Part shown: positions 1 to 11,200 of the stretch, in pieces
Layout: every line of letters begins with the position of its first letter
Numbering within the stretch: the first letter of the stretch is position 1
DNA from: Aptenodytes patagonicus
Taxonomy: Eukaryota; Chordata; Aves; Sphenisciformes; Spheniscidae
DNA: 64,000 nt
Direction: 5' to 3'
Assembly (NCBI RefSeq): GCF_965638725.1
Contig: NC_134962.1
Span: 3,665,501 to 3,729,500 of the forward strand
The notes under the pieces: generated by a model
What the model was told of the DNA's origin: nothing
What the model saw: the letters and a program-made list of their open reading frames with translations, nothing else
The model's database searches: none
Translations under genes and position numbers: made by a program

Positions 1-3000
1 GGGGATTGGATACCAGCAGTGTGTGTGTGATATAATTCATACCCAGGGCGCCTATGACTGCTGTATGGACAATTTCAGCTGTAATTTTCCAACATTTAGG
101 GTCAGGCTGAGTATTTTCCATTCCTAAATGGGGCAATACTGAAAGGACACTACTCCTTACCAGATCTCAATCATTTCAAGGTTTTATTAGTCCCTGATGG
201 CAGTTATCTTGGGACTCCCGACTCAACCAAGAGCAGGGAACAAAGTTGTGTTACATCCTCACATACGCACATGCTACTCATGTGCACCCATGTCCTCATG
301 AGAATTACAATCTCTGATAACCATGGATGTTTTGCAGCTCAGGGAAATACCAAGCAAACTTTTCTATATGGAGGAAACACCTCCAAGACACCTTATATCC
401 CACTGGAAAACAGAACGCAATCTTTCTCTCACAATCTAAGCACAGTTTTACTTTAAGCTTAATGTGTAAGTTGAGCAAATACATTTTATTTTCGACCCAC
501 CGGGATTTAGTAGAGAGCCACAGATATGCCTTAAAAATTGCCATGTGTCATTTATATGCGGAAAGATGATCCAGCAACAATTCCATCTCCGAGACACAGA
601 AACACCCTCGGGCACACGGGATGGTCTCAATTATATCTCACTATCTCGGATATTGGACTAAGAGGGTTGACACTGCTTTGCAGGGAGTGTTTTGTAACGA
701 GCTTGAAATTCTGCGGCATGACTTTCCCCAATCCTAGCCTGAACCAGTACCACAGATCATCCCATTTCTGAGACAGGCACAAACCTGCCATCCCGCAGCG
801 ACGGCAGCAATAGGGATGCCGCGGGATGCTCACTGAACTGAAAGGCACAGTCACTTACCACCTACTGCTTTGGAGGAAATGTAAAATCAGAGAAAACCTA
901 CTGTAGTACAACCGAGTGAGACGTGCTCTGGCTCAGCATCAGATTTAGGCAACTTTACCCACATAAAGTGGAGAATTTTATTATACCAAAAGAACAAAGA
1001 AGCTGAAGGACAAAATACCCCACATTCTTACACCTTGATTACAGGGGACTTTATACTAACCCTCGTCTAGCTGTTGGGATTAGTTTAATTTACTAAACTA
1101 TTTTCCAGGAATGATCTTTTCAACTGTGCTTTATTTGGAAGCACAAATAGTTTCTCTTAGCGAGAAAACACTTGTGGACCTTGTGGCTGATGTAGAAAAT
1201 GTACAATGCCTTCACCTTTTTACAGTTCAAGGAAAAGAGAGGAGCTGTCCCCTGGCACTAGCGTGACTTCGTGCCTGCTGGCCAAAGGTTACAGGTTAGA
1301 CTTGCAGGTAGGAAAATGCAGAGGCACTCCTTTCAGCGCTAAGAGTAAGGGTTTACTCACGTAATTTAATCTGTTTGTAGACAGAAGATGTAGTTGTGAG
1401 GAGCTACGGCATATAAAACCTTACCAAAGTCAACACAGACCTTTTCATTGCTATCAGTAGGACTTTAAACACACCCAGAAACGACCTAACTCTTGAACAG
1501 TCTTGACTGCCCTCAGTTCTTGCAGCCAAAGGGATTATTTCTGGAGGCTCAGCACTGCCAAGAGAAGAATCCCACCATCTATAAAAACCTGATCCTGCAA
1601 GTCTTTACCGATATGGGCACATATAGGTACTCTTTCCTCATGTAATGGTCCTGCTGAGTAGGTTGGGACCACCTGTACAATCAAAGCCTGCTCCTCTGAG
1701 AAACACTTGCATGCCCAGGACACCCCAGACTGTAACAGAGTATGGCCACAAGCTAATGAGTCATTAACAAGACAGATATTTATGCAATCTTAGAGCATGT
1801 GAACGAGGACTTTTCCAGCACAAAATGACACCTACTGTCACCACCACCAAGGGAATGGAGGGCAGTACGTACATCCTGCAGGAACGTAAACCAATCTCCC
1901 TTTACAACGCACAGAAGCTGCAGTAAAGCCACGAGACAAACGCAAGCCCCACCCTGCCACCTAACCCAAGAGGGACGAGTGAAATATTGACCACAGCTTC
2001 TCGTGTTGAAGATCAGGGCTTGACAGACCAGTGAATGATCCTCACAAACTCTGTCCCGTAGCTCGCTAGGACAAAGCCTCCTCTCCTGGCACAGCTCTAC
2101 GTGTCTTCTGTTTGAATCCCTCTGCACTGACAGCAGGGGTTATTTCATGAGAGCAATCATATGGAACCAGAGAAAGGAAAATGCTATATTATCAGGCCTT
2201 TTCAACCCAAGAATTAAGACAGACACTTAATCCCCTGTCTCTTCAGGGCAGAAGATTAAGCTGTATGGGCTGCATTCCTGTAAGCTCCTGCTCTTAGGCA
2301 GCACTGTGAATACAGCAATTCATTAAGCTCGCCTAGAAAGGACCTGATGGCATGGAATAGTATTTTATTTCATTAGTATTTCTGCTTATCTTTGTGAGAC
2401 TCTTACTGTCCGTACTGTGAGAAAATATGTAGCATCCGACCCCTTACTAAAACAAAAGCAACAGTGTCCTTTGGCCTTGCTCTCCAGCCTGGTCCACGTG
2501 TCCCCAAGAGCTGCACACACAGATGTGATCTCCTCTTTAATGCAAGTTTTCAGAATAGCAACCCTTTAAGGCACTTCCCTTTTATTAATCAAAAGCAGGG
2601 AACACAAAAGTCTGTTGGGTTTTTGCTTTCAAACGAAAACCACACTAAGGTCTGGACTGATCTGAATTATCTGATAGGAGTTGCCCACCTTCAGGTATTT
2701 GTTCTTCAGGAACGAGGGGTGAAAGACGATGGTCCCGGAGGAGGACTGCCTCCATACCTGCTGTCGGACAGCCTTCACCAAGAAACAGTGGGAGCTTTGT
2801 TCCAGATAAGCAAGAAAAGCATCAACCACTGAATTTCATCCCTCTCTGCTACCCTGTTTGTGTTGGTTTTAGCCACAACCTTATCATTATTTAAATGCAG
2901 GTTTTGAATTTAATTTCCGTGCGGAGAATATGCCGTGACCTCGGAAAATGGCACCCAGTCAAGAATGCCATTTAATAACAGTATTGAAATCTGTTCAATG

Positions 3001-4811
3001 TAATATTCTTCATAAAACTGCCTTAACCCCTGGTAAACTTCCTATGAAGTGTCCAAGAATTTCAGACCAATGTGAGTAGTTGCACTGACACAACACAGAG
3101 CGACTGCTGCTGAAAACTCCCGTACTGAGCACCTGCTTCGATCCTCCTCTGCCAGCACAAAGACAAACACCACAGCTAGGGTTCAGAAGTAACTGCTGGC
3201 AGCGGCACGGGGTTTGGCAACACCGAGTGTTTGCCTTTGCGTGGGGCAGCCATCACACATGGATGCAAACTCCTCCCTAAGAATGGTCCCGGGAGAAATA
3301 CAAAAAGGAAAAATCCCCTTACTGACTGCAAGCTCCAAAAGGAATTGGCACCCAGACATCTCTGCAACATCCAGAGCTTGCACACTAGCTAAACGCAAGC
3401 TGTAAATAAAGCAGCACCTCTCCTCTTGCCTTCCATTTAAATACAACTGAACACAAAAAAACCCATAAGGATTTCAAAGATCCATAGCAAATGTTTCCAG
3501 GTTAAAAGACCACATTTTATTTTGGCCACTCGCTTGTTCCCACCCAGGATCCCTTTAAACCATTTCCTACCAAACCTCCTTTGGTGCAAGCATGCTCGCC
3601 CACACCACAGAGCCAAGCAGCAGCCCTGTGATTAAGCGCGCTGCTGTGTCACTGCCTTGCAGGAGAGATAAGAAGTAGTAACACATAAAAGGTGGCTGGA
3701 AGATGCAAAGGCAAAAGAAAAAAAAAAGGAAACTAAGAATAAAAGAGAAAGGGAACTGAAAGCTACAGTGCAGGATATCTTGTTCCCTGGATTTGGAATG
3801 GAGCTGTAAGAGTCGGGGGTTTAGTTTCCTCTCTTTTCTCATTAAAAGGACAAAACAGGGATCTAACACAAGTGAAAACAGAGGAAAGGTAGAAAAGCCC
3901 TGTGGGGACGGAGGGGAGGAGATGTTGGACAGCACCCAATTGGGCCAGGTGAGGCCAGACACAAGCAGACAGGAAGAAATAATGCCGCCGGGGAGAGGGA
4001 ACGAGATGGCAATGCCTGTGCATCTCCTATCACCTAAAGGCTGGCACCAAGCCACTCTCGGTGAAACTCCGCGTGTTGCATATGACTGCAGGCGGATCTT
4101 CACACATGGATGTGAGCTTCTGAAAACCACAGGCAGGACCAGCCACTTGTCCCCCGCTCTCCCACGCGATCCCCAGCACAATTTCTAGTTCAGACCATTT
4201 GCCGAGAGCCCCCAGCCGCTGACGGGACCAGGAGCTTTGCAACCTCCTCTGCAAGACAGCGCCATCGCTACATTTGAAGATGGGCAAAACCTTTTAGCTA
4301 GCATTGCAGAAAGCAAGTTCAGTTTGGGCCCCATTGCTCTCACTTCTGGGGAGGGCTCCCTGAACCTCAGGCATGGGGTGGTTTTCTCACCGAGGCAGAT
4401 CTTTAACTGTTTTCCCAAAGTCCGGATCCGATGCTTTTTTGTGGCTCCCGTCCTTTAGCTGATGAGCCTCTGACACCCTCATTACGATATACCGCTGGGA
4501 TCCTGAAAACGAGAGGCAAACGGGAACAAGGAGCATGAGAGACATGGGATGCGGATGCTACTGAAGCGGTGGATTTGCAGGGGGAAAATCCAACGCTACA
4601 TCCTCCCTCCACCAACGGCTGCAAGGAAGGAGCAGGGAAACAGGCAGCTGGAAAGCCGCAGGGGTGAAATCCATGTAGGAATTACAATTTAAACACTGGA
4701 AGCTCTTCCTCTACCCCTGTGTCCCCAGCCACACACGTGCATAAGGATGCAAGCCCCAAGGCGAGCATGAGTACCGTGCAGTCCCAGCCCCAATTCCGTG
4801 GAGTCGCGTAC
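1..4811 (-). other. SLCO4A1 intron 4 (window-truncated), no exon recognised
   Basis: Downstream of the donor at 4811 the minus strand should lead to the exon encoding the loop after membrane segment 6 and the conserved stretch before segment 7. I read all minus-strand frames for these landmarks and found none, so the intron appears to run off the left edge and is at least 4.8 kb long. The longest open frame (4181-3567, minus) is pyrimidine-rich and low in complexity and does not resemble any OATP segment. The DNA is otherwise unremarkable unique-looking sequence. Confidence 0.6.
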
Positions 4812-4933
4812 CTGGGAGGCGCTGGGGATACCCCAGGATGGGGATGGAGATGAGGAGGGAGGCTGCTCCGGCCCCAAGGAAGCCGATCCACCATGCTCCC
4901 ACCCACAGCGTGTTCTCTGGGGTGATGTCAATC
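4812..4933 (-). CDS. SLCO4A1: SLCO4A1 third coding exon (end of codon 306 to first base of codon 347; OATP signature)
   Basis: A 122-base exon entered from the acceptor CTTACAG (4940-4934), which follows a long pyrimidine tract, and left through the donor GTACGC at 4811-4806. GA from the previous exon plus G makes Glu306. The exon then reads [20 protein letters not shown] (residues 307-326) and [20 protein letters not shown] (327-346), ending with one G for codon 347. [14 protein letters not shown] contains the OATP superfamily signature around GAWW at the extracellular edge of membrane segment 6, and the segment runs through about residue 336. The donor departs from consensus at +4 to +6 (C-G-C after GTA) but is in the expected place and phase. 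The open frame running on both sides of this exon is intronic. The remaining exons, including segments 7-12 and the Kazal-like extracellular loop expected of the family, are not in the window. Confidence 0.92.
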
Positions 4934-5773
4934 CTGTAAGAAACGAAGTTGAAAGGACACAAGGGAGAGAGGCGGCGGTTTGAAATGGAGCAGGACAGCT
5001 CGGCGTGCCTCTTGCTGAAGCTGGCAGGGGTCGGCGGGACACGGGGGGGGACATCAGCAAAGGAAACCGAGCTCTGGCCTCCCCCATGGCGATCTGCTGG
5101 GGATACCACACCCACCATCCCTCCTGCCACACCAGAGGGCTGCCTGCCTTAGCGGAGAGCACAACACTTAACAAGCCCCAGAAACTACATCATTTAATTC
5201 TCCTTTAATCTCTGGCTTGCACATTCACCTCTCCCCATTTCATTTGTGCTCTGGGGGTTGCTGTGATCCTTCTTCCACCCCAGAGCCACCCTTTGCAAGA
5301 AAACTGGTGGAAACAAGCCATTCCATCCCCTGGAAACCCGCTCCCCCTTTTTAACCCATTCATCTGCCAAAGAGCCTGAAAGGAGATAAGAATAAATTAC
5401 AAATACTAGGGAGCAAGGAGGGACTAAGCATCCTGGCTGGATTACCCGGCGGACGAGCAGCACTGCTGGTAGCATTGCCTCATCAGGGAACTCATTCAAA
5501 AAATTCACCTGCTGCCCGTAGCCTCATTAGCGCAGGCAGCGCAGCGTGAGGAAGGATTTAAGCTGACAGGTTTGTTAGCGATTTTCTTCCAGCAACAGCA
5601 CTAATGCAAGCCACCCTTCCAGCCTCAGCACCCCCGCAGAAACACTGCTGAACACCATGGGCACGTTTTCACCCAGCCACCAGGTCATTTCTCCAGATTA
5701 TTATTTTTTTTTTACCCCAAAGGAAACATATAGCATAAAGGAAAAGGAACAAGATTATTTTTCAGCGACTTAC
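4934..5773 (-). other. SLCO4A1 intron 3 (840 bases)
   Basis: Bounded by GTAAGT at 5773-5768 and a CTTACAG acceptor ending at 4934, with a long CT-rich tract before the acceptor. There is an A/T-rich run near 5700-5711 (complementary poly-A on the transcribed strand). Nothing else recognised. Confidence 0.85.
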
Positions 5774-5864
5774 TCTCTGCCAATTTCAGTATAAATATTT
5801 AGAAACATTCCTCCTACCAGATAACCCGCTGCAGGCCCAAGGATTGCAGCAGTGTAGAAAACAG
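5774..5864 (-). CDS. SLCO4A1: SLCO4A1 second coding exon (codon 276 completed to first two bases of codon 306)
   Basis: A 91-base exon flanked by a pyrimidine-rich acceptor (CCCTTTCAG at 5873-5865) and a consensus donor GTAAGT (5773-5768). It enters in phase 1, so the upstream G plus CT makes Ala276. It then encodes [18 protein letters not shown] followed by [11 protein letters not shown], and leaves GA for Glu306. This is the fifth membrane segment of the OATP fold (about residues 277-300), with the helix-breaking GPAAGY motif typical of the OATP/MFS fold. The match to the same stretch of OATP4A1 is close throughout. Intron 2 (5865-6989) is 1125 bases. The exon is too short and lacks an ATG near its start, so a simple ORF search does not isolate it. 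It was located by splice sites and family conservation. Confidence 0.92.
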
Positions 5865-6989
5865 CTGAAAGGGAAAACAAGCCGTGTTAGACAAATAGCA
5901 GTGTTTCAGCCAGGGATGCTGTGGAGCACTGCCGGTGCCCAGCATCCCCTGTCCCACCACAGCCTGATTCCCTCCTGGATCCGGGATGCTCAGCCTCCTG
6001 CTGCCTCGCACCCCACTCCCTAAGCCACTGAGAAACAAAGCCAGACAGTTTTGACAAGTTTTCATCTCACGCTTATGTCCCAGGGAAACTTTTGCATCCA
6101 ACCTAGGAATTTTTATAGCATGGGGCAGGCAAAATCGGTTCAGTGGAAAACCGTATTTATGTAGTTACTGTTTTATTATTTAGCAGGGACGTAGCTGACC
6201 CCGCTGCCACATCCTGACTGCTGGCGTGATGAGCAGCGGCGTTGTCTCCCCGCTGACAATACGCAGCGTCTACGCTAAACGTGGCACCAATGGCACTTAT
6301 TTTGGTTTGCTGCCGTGGAAAGATCATCACCTTACTGATGATCCCCTTGTGATCTCCTTCTCTCCCTGCACAGCCTTCTGATACAACAGTATGGGCAGAC
6401 TGCTAAATTTTGAAATTGGTGAAAGGTCAGCCGTTTCAGCAATTTCACCCAATAGGACTGTATTTGGCAATTGCAAAGTGATCAGTGATACAGAGCAGAG
6501 GAGTGAGCTGAGCCTCTTCCCTCGGTGAAGCTTGGCTGTGCTTTGTGCCAGCAGCATCTGAGCAGCCCAGCGACCGTCCCTGCTGTGCTACGGCACTAAA
6601 GGGGTGATGTCCCCTCGCACGGATCGGGTATGGCCTTACGGTTGTTCGCCAGAGATGCTAATGCCACGCACGCGCTGGGGCACGCTGGGGGGCTCTCCCC
6701 AGCTGGCCCCGTGCCGGGAACAGGAGGCACCTCCTGATCCGCAGGGCATGCGTTGCAGGAGTGAAAATACCCAGCTGCACTTACAGCTCCTGCCTGTAAA
6801 TAATCAAAATCTCCCCAATAGCTGCCCCTTCCCTCTGTTTACCACCTCGCCCGTTATCGGGAACAAAAGACTGGGAGCACCTCTCGTGAAACTGCTCAGC
6901 GTGACCTGTTTGGTGCCAAGGCAGATGGACCGGCTCTCCCTCCCATCGCCCAGCTCATGGGTTCAAGCTGCCCCTCTGGCTCAACTCAC
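5865..6989 (-). other. SLCO4A1 intron 2 (1125 bases)
   Basis: Bounded by GTGAGT at 6989-6984 and CCCTTTCAG ending at 5865. The exon phase (1) matches on both sides. No internal exon or repeat was recognised. The open frame on the plus strand around 6604-7032 overlaps the coding exon antisense and looks like a chance frame. Confidence 0.85.
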
Positions 6990-7815
6990 CAATGTACACG
7001 GGGGAGTAGTTAGTCTTGACGTTTTCATCTAAATAGGTGACGCCGAGCGTGTAGAGCGGCGTGGCTCCCATCCCGTGCAGGAACTGCCCCAGCATGAAGA
7101 CGAACCTGTAGCCAGAGAGGCTGGAGGCAGCCTGGGCGCAGGGCAGGCTCTGGTTCCCCCCGCAGATGCCCACCTCCGCTGCCGAATGCACCTCGTACCG
7201 TCCTGTGGTGAAGTGGGGCAAGGCAAAGAGCAGGGAGCCCAAGCCCATGACCAGCACGCCCCAACCCAGCCATTGCGGTTTGTGTCCGTTTCCCCCAAAA
7301 TAGCTGACAAAGGTCAAGCAGATGCATGCCGCGATGTCGTAGGAGCTGGCGATCAGCCCGCTCTGATAGCTGCGGAGGTCGAAGCGCCGCTCGATGGAGG
7401 TGATGACCGTGTTGATGAAGCCGTTCACCGTCATGCCTTGCAGGAAGGAGGCCACGCAGAGGAAGAACAAGATGCCCTTGGACGTGTTAAAGAGCTGTAA
7501 GCACCTGGGGGTGAACCCCCCCCAGCCGCATGCCAGTTCCTCCCCTTCAGCCGACACATATTTAATCCCTTTGCCGAATTGGGTCTCCTCCTCTCCCGGG
7601 TTGGTGGAGCAGAGGGGTTCGGCGCACGAGTCGGAGGGGCTTGGCGCGCCAGAAGACGCCGTGCCATTGCTCAGCGGGGTGCCGCATGGCTCCCGCCTGC
7701 TCGGGGCATCGAAGGTCTGGCCGGCCTCGCCGGGAGGAGGAGACGGGTGGGAGAAGTTGAGTGTCTGAGCGAAACAGAAGCCATTTTCTCCGGTTGAATT
7801 CTGGGGCGTTGCCAT
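6990..7815 (-). CDS. SLCO4A1: SLCO4A1 first coding exon (residues 1-275, plus first base of codon 276)
   Basis: This exon encodes the N-terminus of a sodium-independent organic anion transporter of the plasma membrane; family members carry thyroid hormones, steroid conjugates, prostaglandins and bile acids. The first in-frame ATG is at 7815-7813 ([13 protein letters not shown]). The frame stays open upstream only to a TGA at 7929-7927 and has no earlier ATG, so this start is preferred. Residues 1-112 are a Ser/Pro-rich cytosolic tail. Hydrophobic segments lie at about 114-135 ([20 protein letters not shown]), 152-172, 182-202 and 236-262. The loop at 203-235 has Cys218, Cys226 and an NQS glycosylation site at 221. 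[28 protein letters not shown] and [11 protein letters not shown] are characteristic of OATP4A1. The exon ends after ...SPVYI plus one G, followed by the donor GTGAGT at 6989. I judged the family by recognition, not by a database search. OATP4C1 is the nearest alternative and fits the N-terminal block less well. Confidence 0.93.
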
Positions 7816-7969
7816 GAACAGGAACGCAGAGTCGAGCGGCAGGTCAAGGTGGGGCTGGTGGCCGGGGCGGCTTCGTGGGGCAGCGAGGACCTGCCTACCC
7901 GGGAGATGCAATTTTCGGCACTTACATCAGTAGGGAGATGGCGAAGGTCTGAGCCAGGACCATTGCGAT
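7816..7969 (-). other. SLCO4A1: SLCO4A1 5' untranslated part of the first coding exon
   Basis: These 154 bases separate a strong 3' splice site (TTCTTTCTTCACAG ending at 7970) from the ATG at 7815. An exon boundary here fits the usual SLCO plan of a noncoding first exon followed by a coding exon that begins with leader sequence. The start codon context is only moderate: G at +4 but T at -3. The leader is GC-rich in its 3' half and carries an upstream ORF. It also holds a sequence identical to a consensus donor (GTAAGT at 7925-7920); no convincing acceptor follows it before the ATG, so I take it as unspliced leader. The 5' boundary is inferred from the splice-site sequence alone. Confidence 0.7.
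7922..7963 (-). promoter_or_regulatory. Upstream ORF of 13 codons in the SLCO4A1 leader
   Basis: Seven bases into the exon the leader has ATG (7963-7961) in the context CGCAATGG. It opens [13 protein letters not shown] and ends at TAA (7924-7922). It ends 106 bases before the main ATG and is in a different frame. The +4 base is G and the -3 base is G, a reasonable Kozak context, so scanning ribosomes could initiate here and reduce translation of the main frame. This is inference from sequence; the uORF exists in the mRNA only if the acceptor at 7970 is used. Confidence 0.5.
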
Positions 7970-8182
7970 CTGTGAAGAAAGAATTTTTACACATACCTTT
8001 GTATAAAAACATGCCCCGAACCTTCAAATATTGTTTCTTTCTTTCTTTTTTTTTTTAATAAGTATTAGCATTTCACTGCGCAGTTCAGCTGGACGTGTGC
8101 CCTCCACCACGGGGTGTGTTGGTACCCCAAGTATTGGGGCACCATTAATATTACAGAAAAACCCAAAACATCCAAGAGCATT

Positions 8183-8201
8183 AAAAAAAAAAAAAAAAAA
8201 A
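8183..8201 (+). repeat. A19 homopolymer
   Basis: Nineteen consecutive A inside intron 1. No retrotransposed body with a target duplication was recognised next to it. Confidence 0.9.
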
Positions 8202-11200
8202 GAGCACCTCTAAAGGCAGCCTCCCTACCAGCTGAAGCCCCTTATCCTCCTCTCGAAGAAACCCTGGTTAGACGCCGGACCCTCACAACCTCTGTCCCTC
8301 TTCTTCCCCCTGCAGAGAATGGCGTGCACAGCTACAAGTTTCCCACTGTTAAAAGTCCTTTGGTCTCTCTTCCACACTCTGCCAATAACAGTTTATAATT
8401 ATCCTGAAAAGTTTCCACAGTCAGATTGATTTTATTCCAAGCCCTCAGATCTGTTTACAACTATTCAGTAAAATCCTTTCTATAACTAATTAGACTACAT
8501 GCCATTTCAGAGCGAGCTGGAGGGCAGAGGCAGCTGACTCTAACCTGATTACCGATGCAGACTGCATTCTTTCAACCGGTTGCTGTGCATCTCAGCACCT
8601 GATCATGCCAGCAACCAAGAGTATTTTTTCTTAAATGCCTTGGCTGAACTATAAATGATGAAAACAATAAGGTTCTCCCTTGAATACTGGTCTTAAATAT
8701 GCAACAAACGCGAGGCAAGAACTGTTTTATTAGAGAGCATCTTCAAAGCATCCTGTATTTCCCAATATTTTTTTGTCAGCATCTGTTCAAGAGATTCCTA
8801 TAAAAATGTTCCTCTTGAGATCGCAATCAGCCTCATCAACAGGGAACGGGAAAAACAGGCACTTATTTTCCCAATAAAATGAACCTTGTTCAGATCACTG
8901 TAACCTGGGAATATTGCTGCCTTTGGTGAATAAATTAACTCATCTGTGTGTTGCTGGAAAACCTTACTGACATTTGCTTGGTAGATAATGGCGAAGCTGA
9001 CGTGCTTCCCTGTACCGGTGGTTCTTGCAGGCACTGGGGCAGGAGGACTTGGCAGAACGTGATGCTTAGAGCAGCATCAAGGTCCTGCTCCCACCCCAGA
9101 CGGGCAGAGGATAGACCTTGCAAGCGCAAGCAAACTTTAAACACCCAGGTCAGTAGTGCTACAACAGGTCTGGTCCTCAAGGGAAGTTAAACAAATAAGA
9201 CACACCTTTCGTTTGCAATTAATTCTCTCTTAATTACCCTGTCCGGGGAGCAGAGTGCACAGAGTATTTCAGGGTCCAGGTTTTAGTAGGAATTTGATGA
9301 TAGCGCAGGGGCAGGGTGAGCTTGGCAGCCAGAAGGGCACTGCTTTTCAGGTCCGTGCCAGACTCCTCCAGGTAACTTCTACCTTAGCTGGCTGAGTACA
9401 GTGCAGGATAACTTTGATGTGTAACGTATAAATGCAAAAACTAACTGCAGGTGTTGAATTTTTGCTGCAGAGAAAGACTGTTGTAATGTGCTGGCACAAA
9501 AAGATAATGTTTTGGATGTAACACTATATTTTTTCACTTTTTTGGCCCTCCCATGTCCTTACGACTCTTACAGCTCTAAATCTATTTTCTCACCTTTGGT
9601 TGCAACATTGGAAACAACAAATAAGAGTGCTTTAGCACTCTAACTTTATTAAAGTCAGAAGTGATTATTAGGTACTGGATCAGGGGCAGAACTGGTCATG
9701 TTACCCTGGTGTAAATCAGAAGTGCCTCGTGCACGGCAGCCGGCTGACCTCAGCTGCACACTTCCCATATCAAACATAAGTCTGACGTTACATTTGGCTG
9801 CACTTGTAAAGAAGGTTGCTTGGCTGGGGACTGATTTTGCTATCACCGATTTCAGTAGTTAGAAAAAGCCCATCTCTGTTAGTTAGCTGATGTGACCAGG
9901 AGCCAAGAGCTCCCAAACTGGCACACCTTCACCCTGGAGGAAACACTCCTACTGCCTCTTTACCAGCACTGGGATATCTCCTTTGATACTTCATGAATAT
10001 ATATTGATATTTTGATATTTCATGAGTCAGGAAAGAGATTACAGCTTTTTGTTCAAGTTTTCTTCTCCTTGAAGTAGGAGGAGTCTGGGCCACCGGACCC
10101 AGGTGACCACATCATCCTTCCCTTCAACTTTGGTTACCCGTAGTCCTACTCGGCAGTAAACGCAAGGTGAAACATTTCCAAGAAAGCAGCCAGTCTTTCC
10201 TCCAAGCAGCAGATGTTTCCCCACACACAGAAGCCTTCTCTGCCCCCAAAGCCCACGTCCTGGCCACCTCCCGATGGACCTGGACTAACAGCTTGTACCC
10301 AGGCGCTGCGGGCAGGAACTCCGCTCCTGCTCGGTGCTGTCCACGGAGCTGCTTTTTATCTCTCAAAGTATTTATAAACTGGCAGTGACACATTCACTGG
10401 GAATATTAGCTTTCATAGGAGCCATATGCCACTTTAGAGGACAAAATATAATCTTTAGGGAAAAAAACCCAACCAACTTCACGCACTTCCTAATCATTCT
10501 TATTCATCTGAGCCATCCATTTATTGCTTCCCATTCATCTCTGTTTTTAATGACTCAGCTGGTGATTTCTTGCTTACATTGGATCAGTCCCAATGCTATT
10601 ATCTCCTAGCTATAGATTTACTCATTTTGTGGCAAGATCTTAACTCAATTTTTTTCAGCTGTACAGCTGGTTCCAGACTACCAACATTACCAAGTCAACA
10701 CAACAAAAGTAGCAAGGCAATGAAAGCATATGATTTGTATTTCATGATGAAATTTGTAAAGACTCCCCCCCTAATATTTAGCATTAAATCAATAGTAAAA
10801 CGTACAAACTTTTTATCAGGTGATCATTTAAAAAGTCACAGGACCAATTAAAAACATTTTGCGTCTCTGCCGAGGACTGCGATTACATTAATGTTACAAA
10901 TTAACTCATAACTGACATGCAGAATAATCCCATTTGCTGAAGCATGCCCAATAATAGTTAATCTTCCCTTTTGCTCTATGGTTTTTGACTTTTATAGGGT
11001 ATTATTGTGGCAAATAACAGCTATTCATAATTTCTGCTTTCCATAGCTGAGCACAGTTTACGGTTTATGGGCAGACTTAATCATTTTTTCAATTCTATAG
11101 CATACATGGAGATATTTGCTAAGGAACAGGAATGGGGGATTAAAAAATGATCAGAAAATGTACTGTAAACCAGGGAGGAGCAGCCCCAGGCGATGCTCGG

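Noticed and set aside
3567..4181. A 204-residue minus-strand frame inside SLCO4A1 intron 4.
   Set aside because: Low-complexity Phe/Ser/Leu/Pro-rich translation of a pyrimidine-rich stretch, with no match to the expected OATP segments and no flanking splice sites in phase.
7816..7911. N-terminal extension of the transporter from a TTG at 7911.
   Set aside because: No ATG exists in frame upstream of 7815 before the stop at 7929-7927, and non-ATG initiation has no support here.
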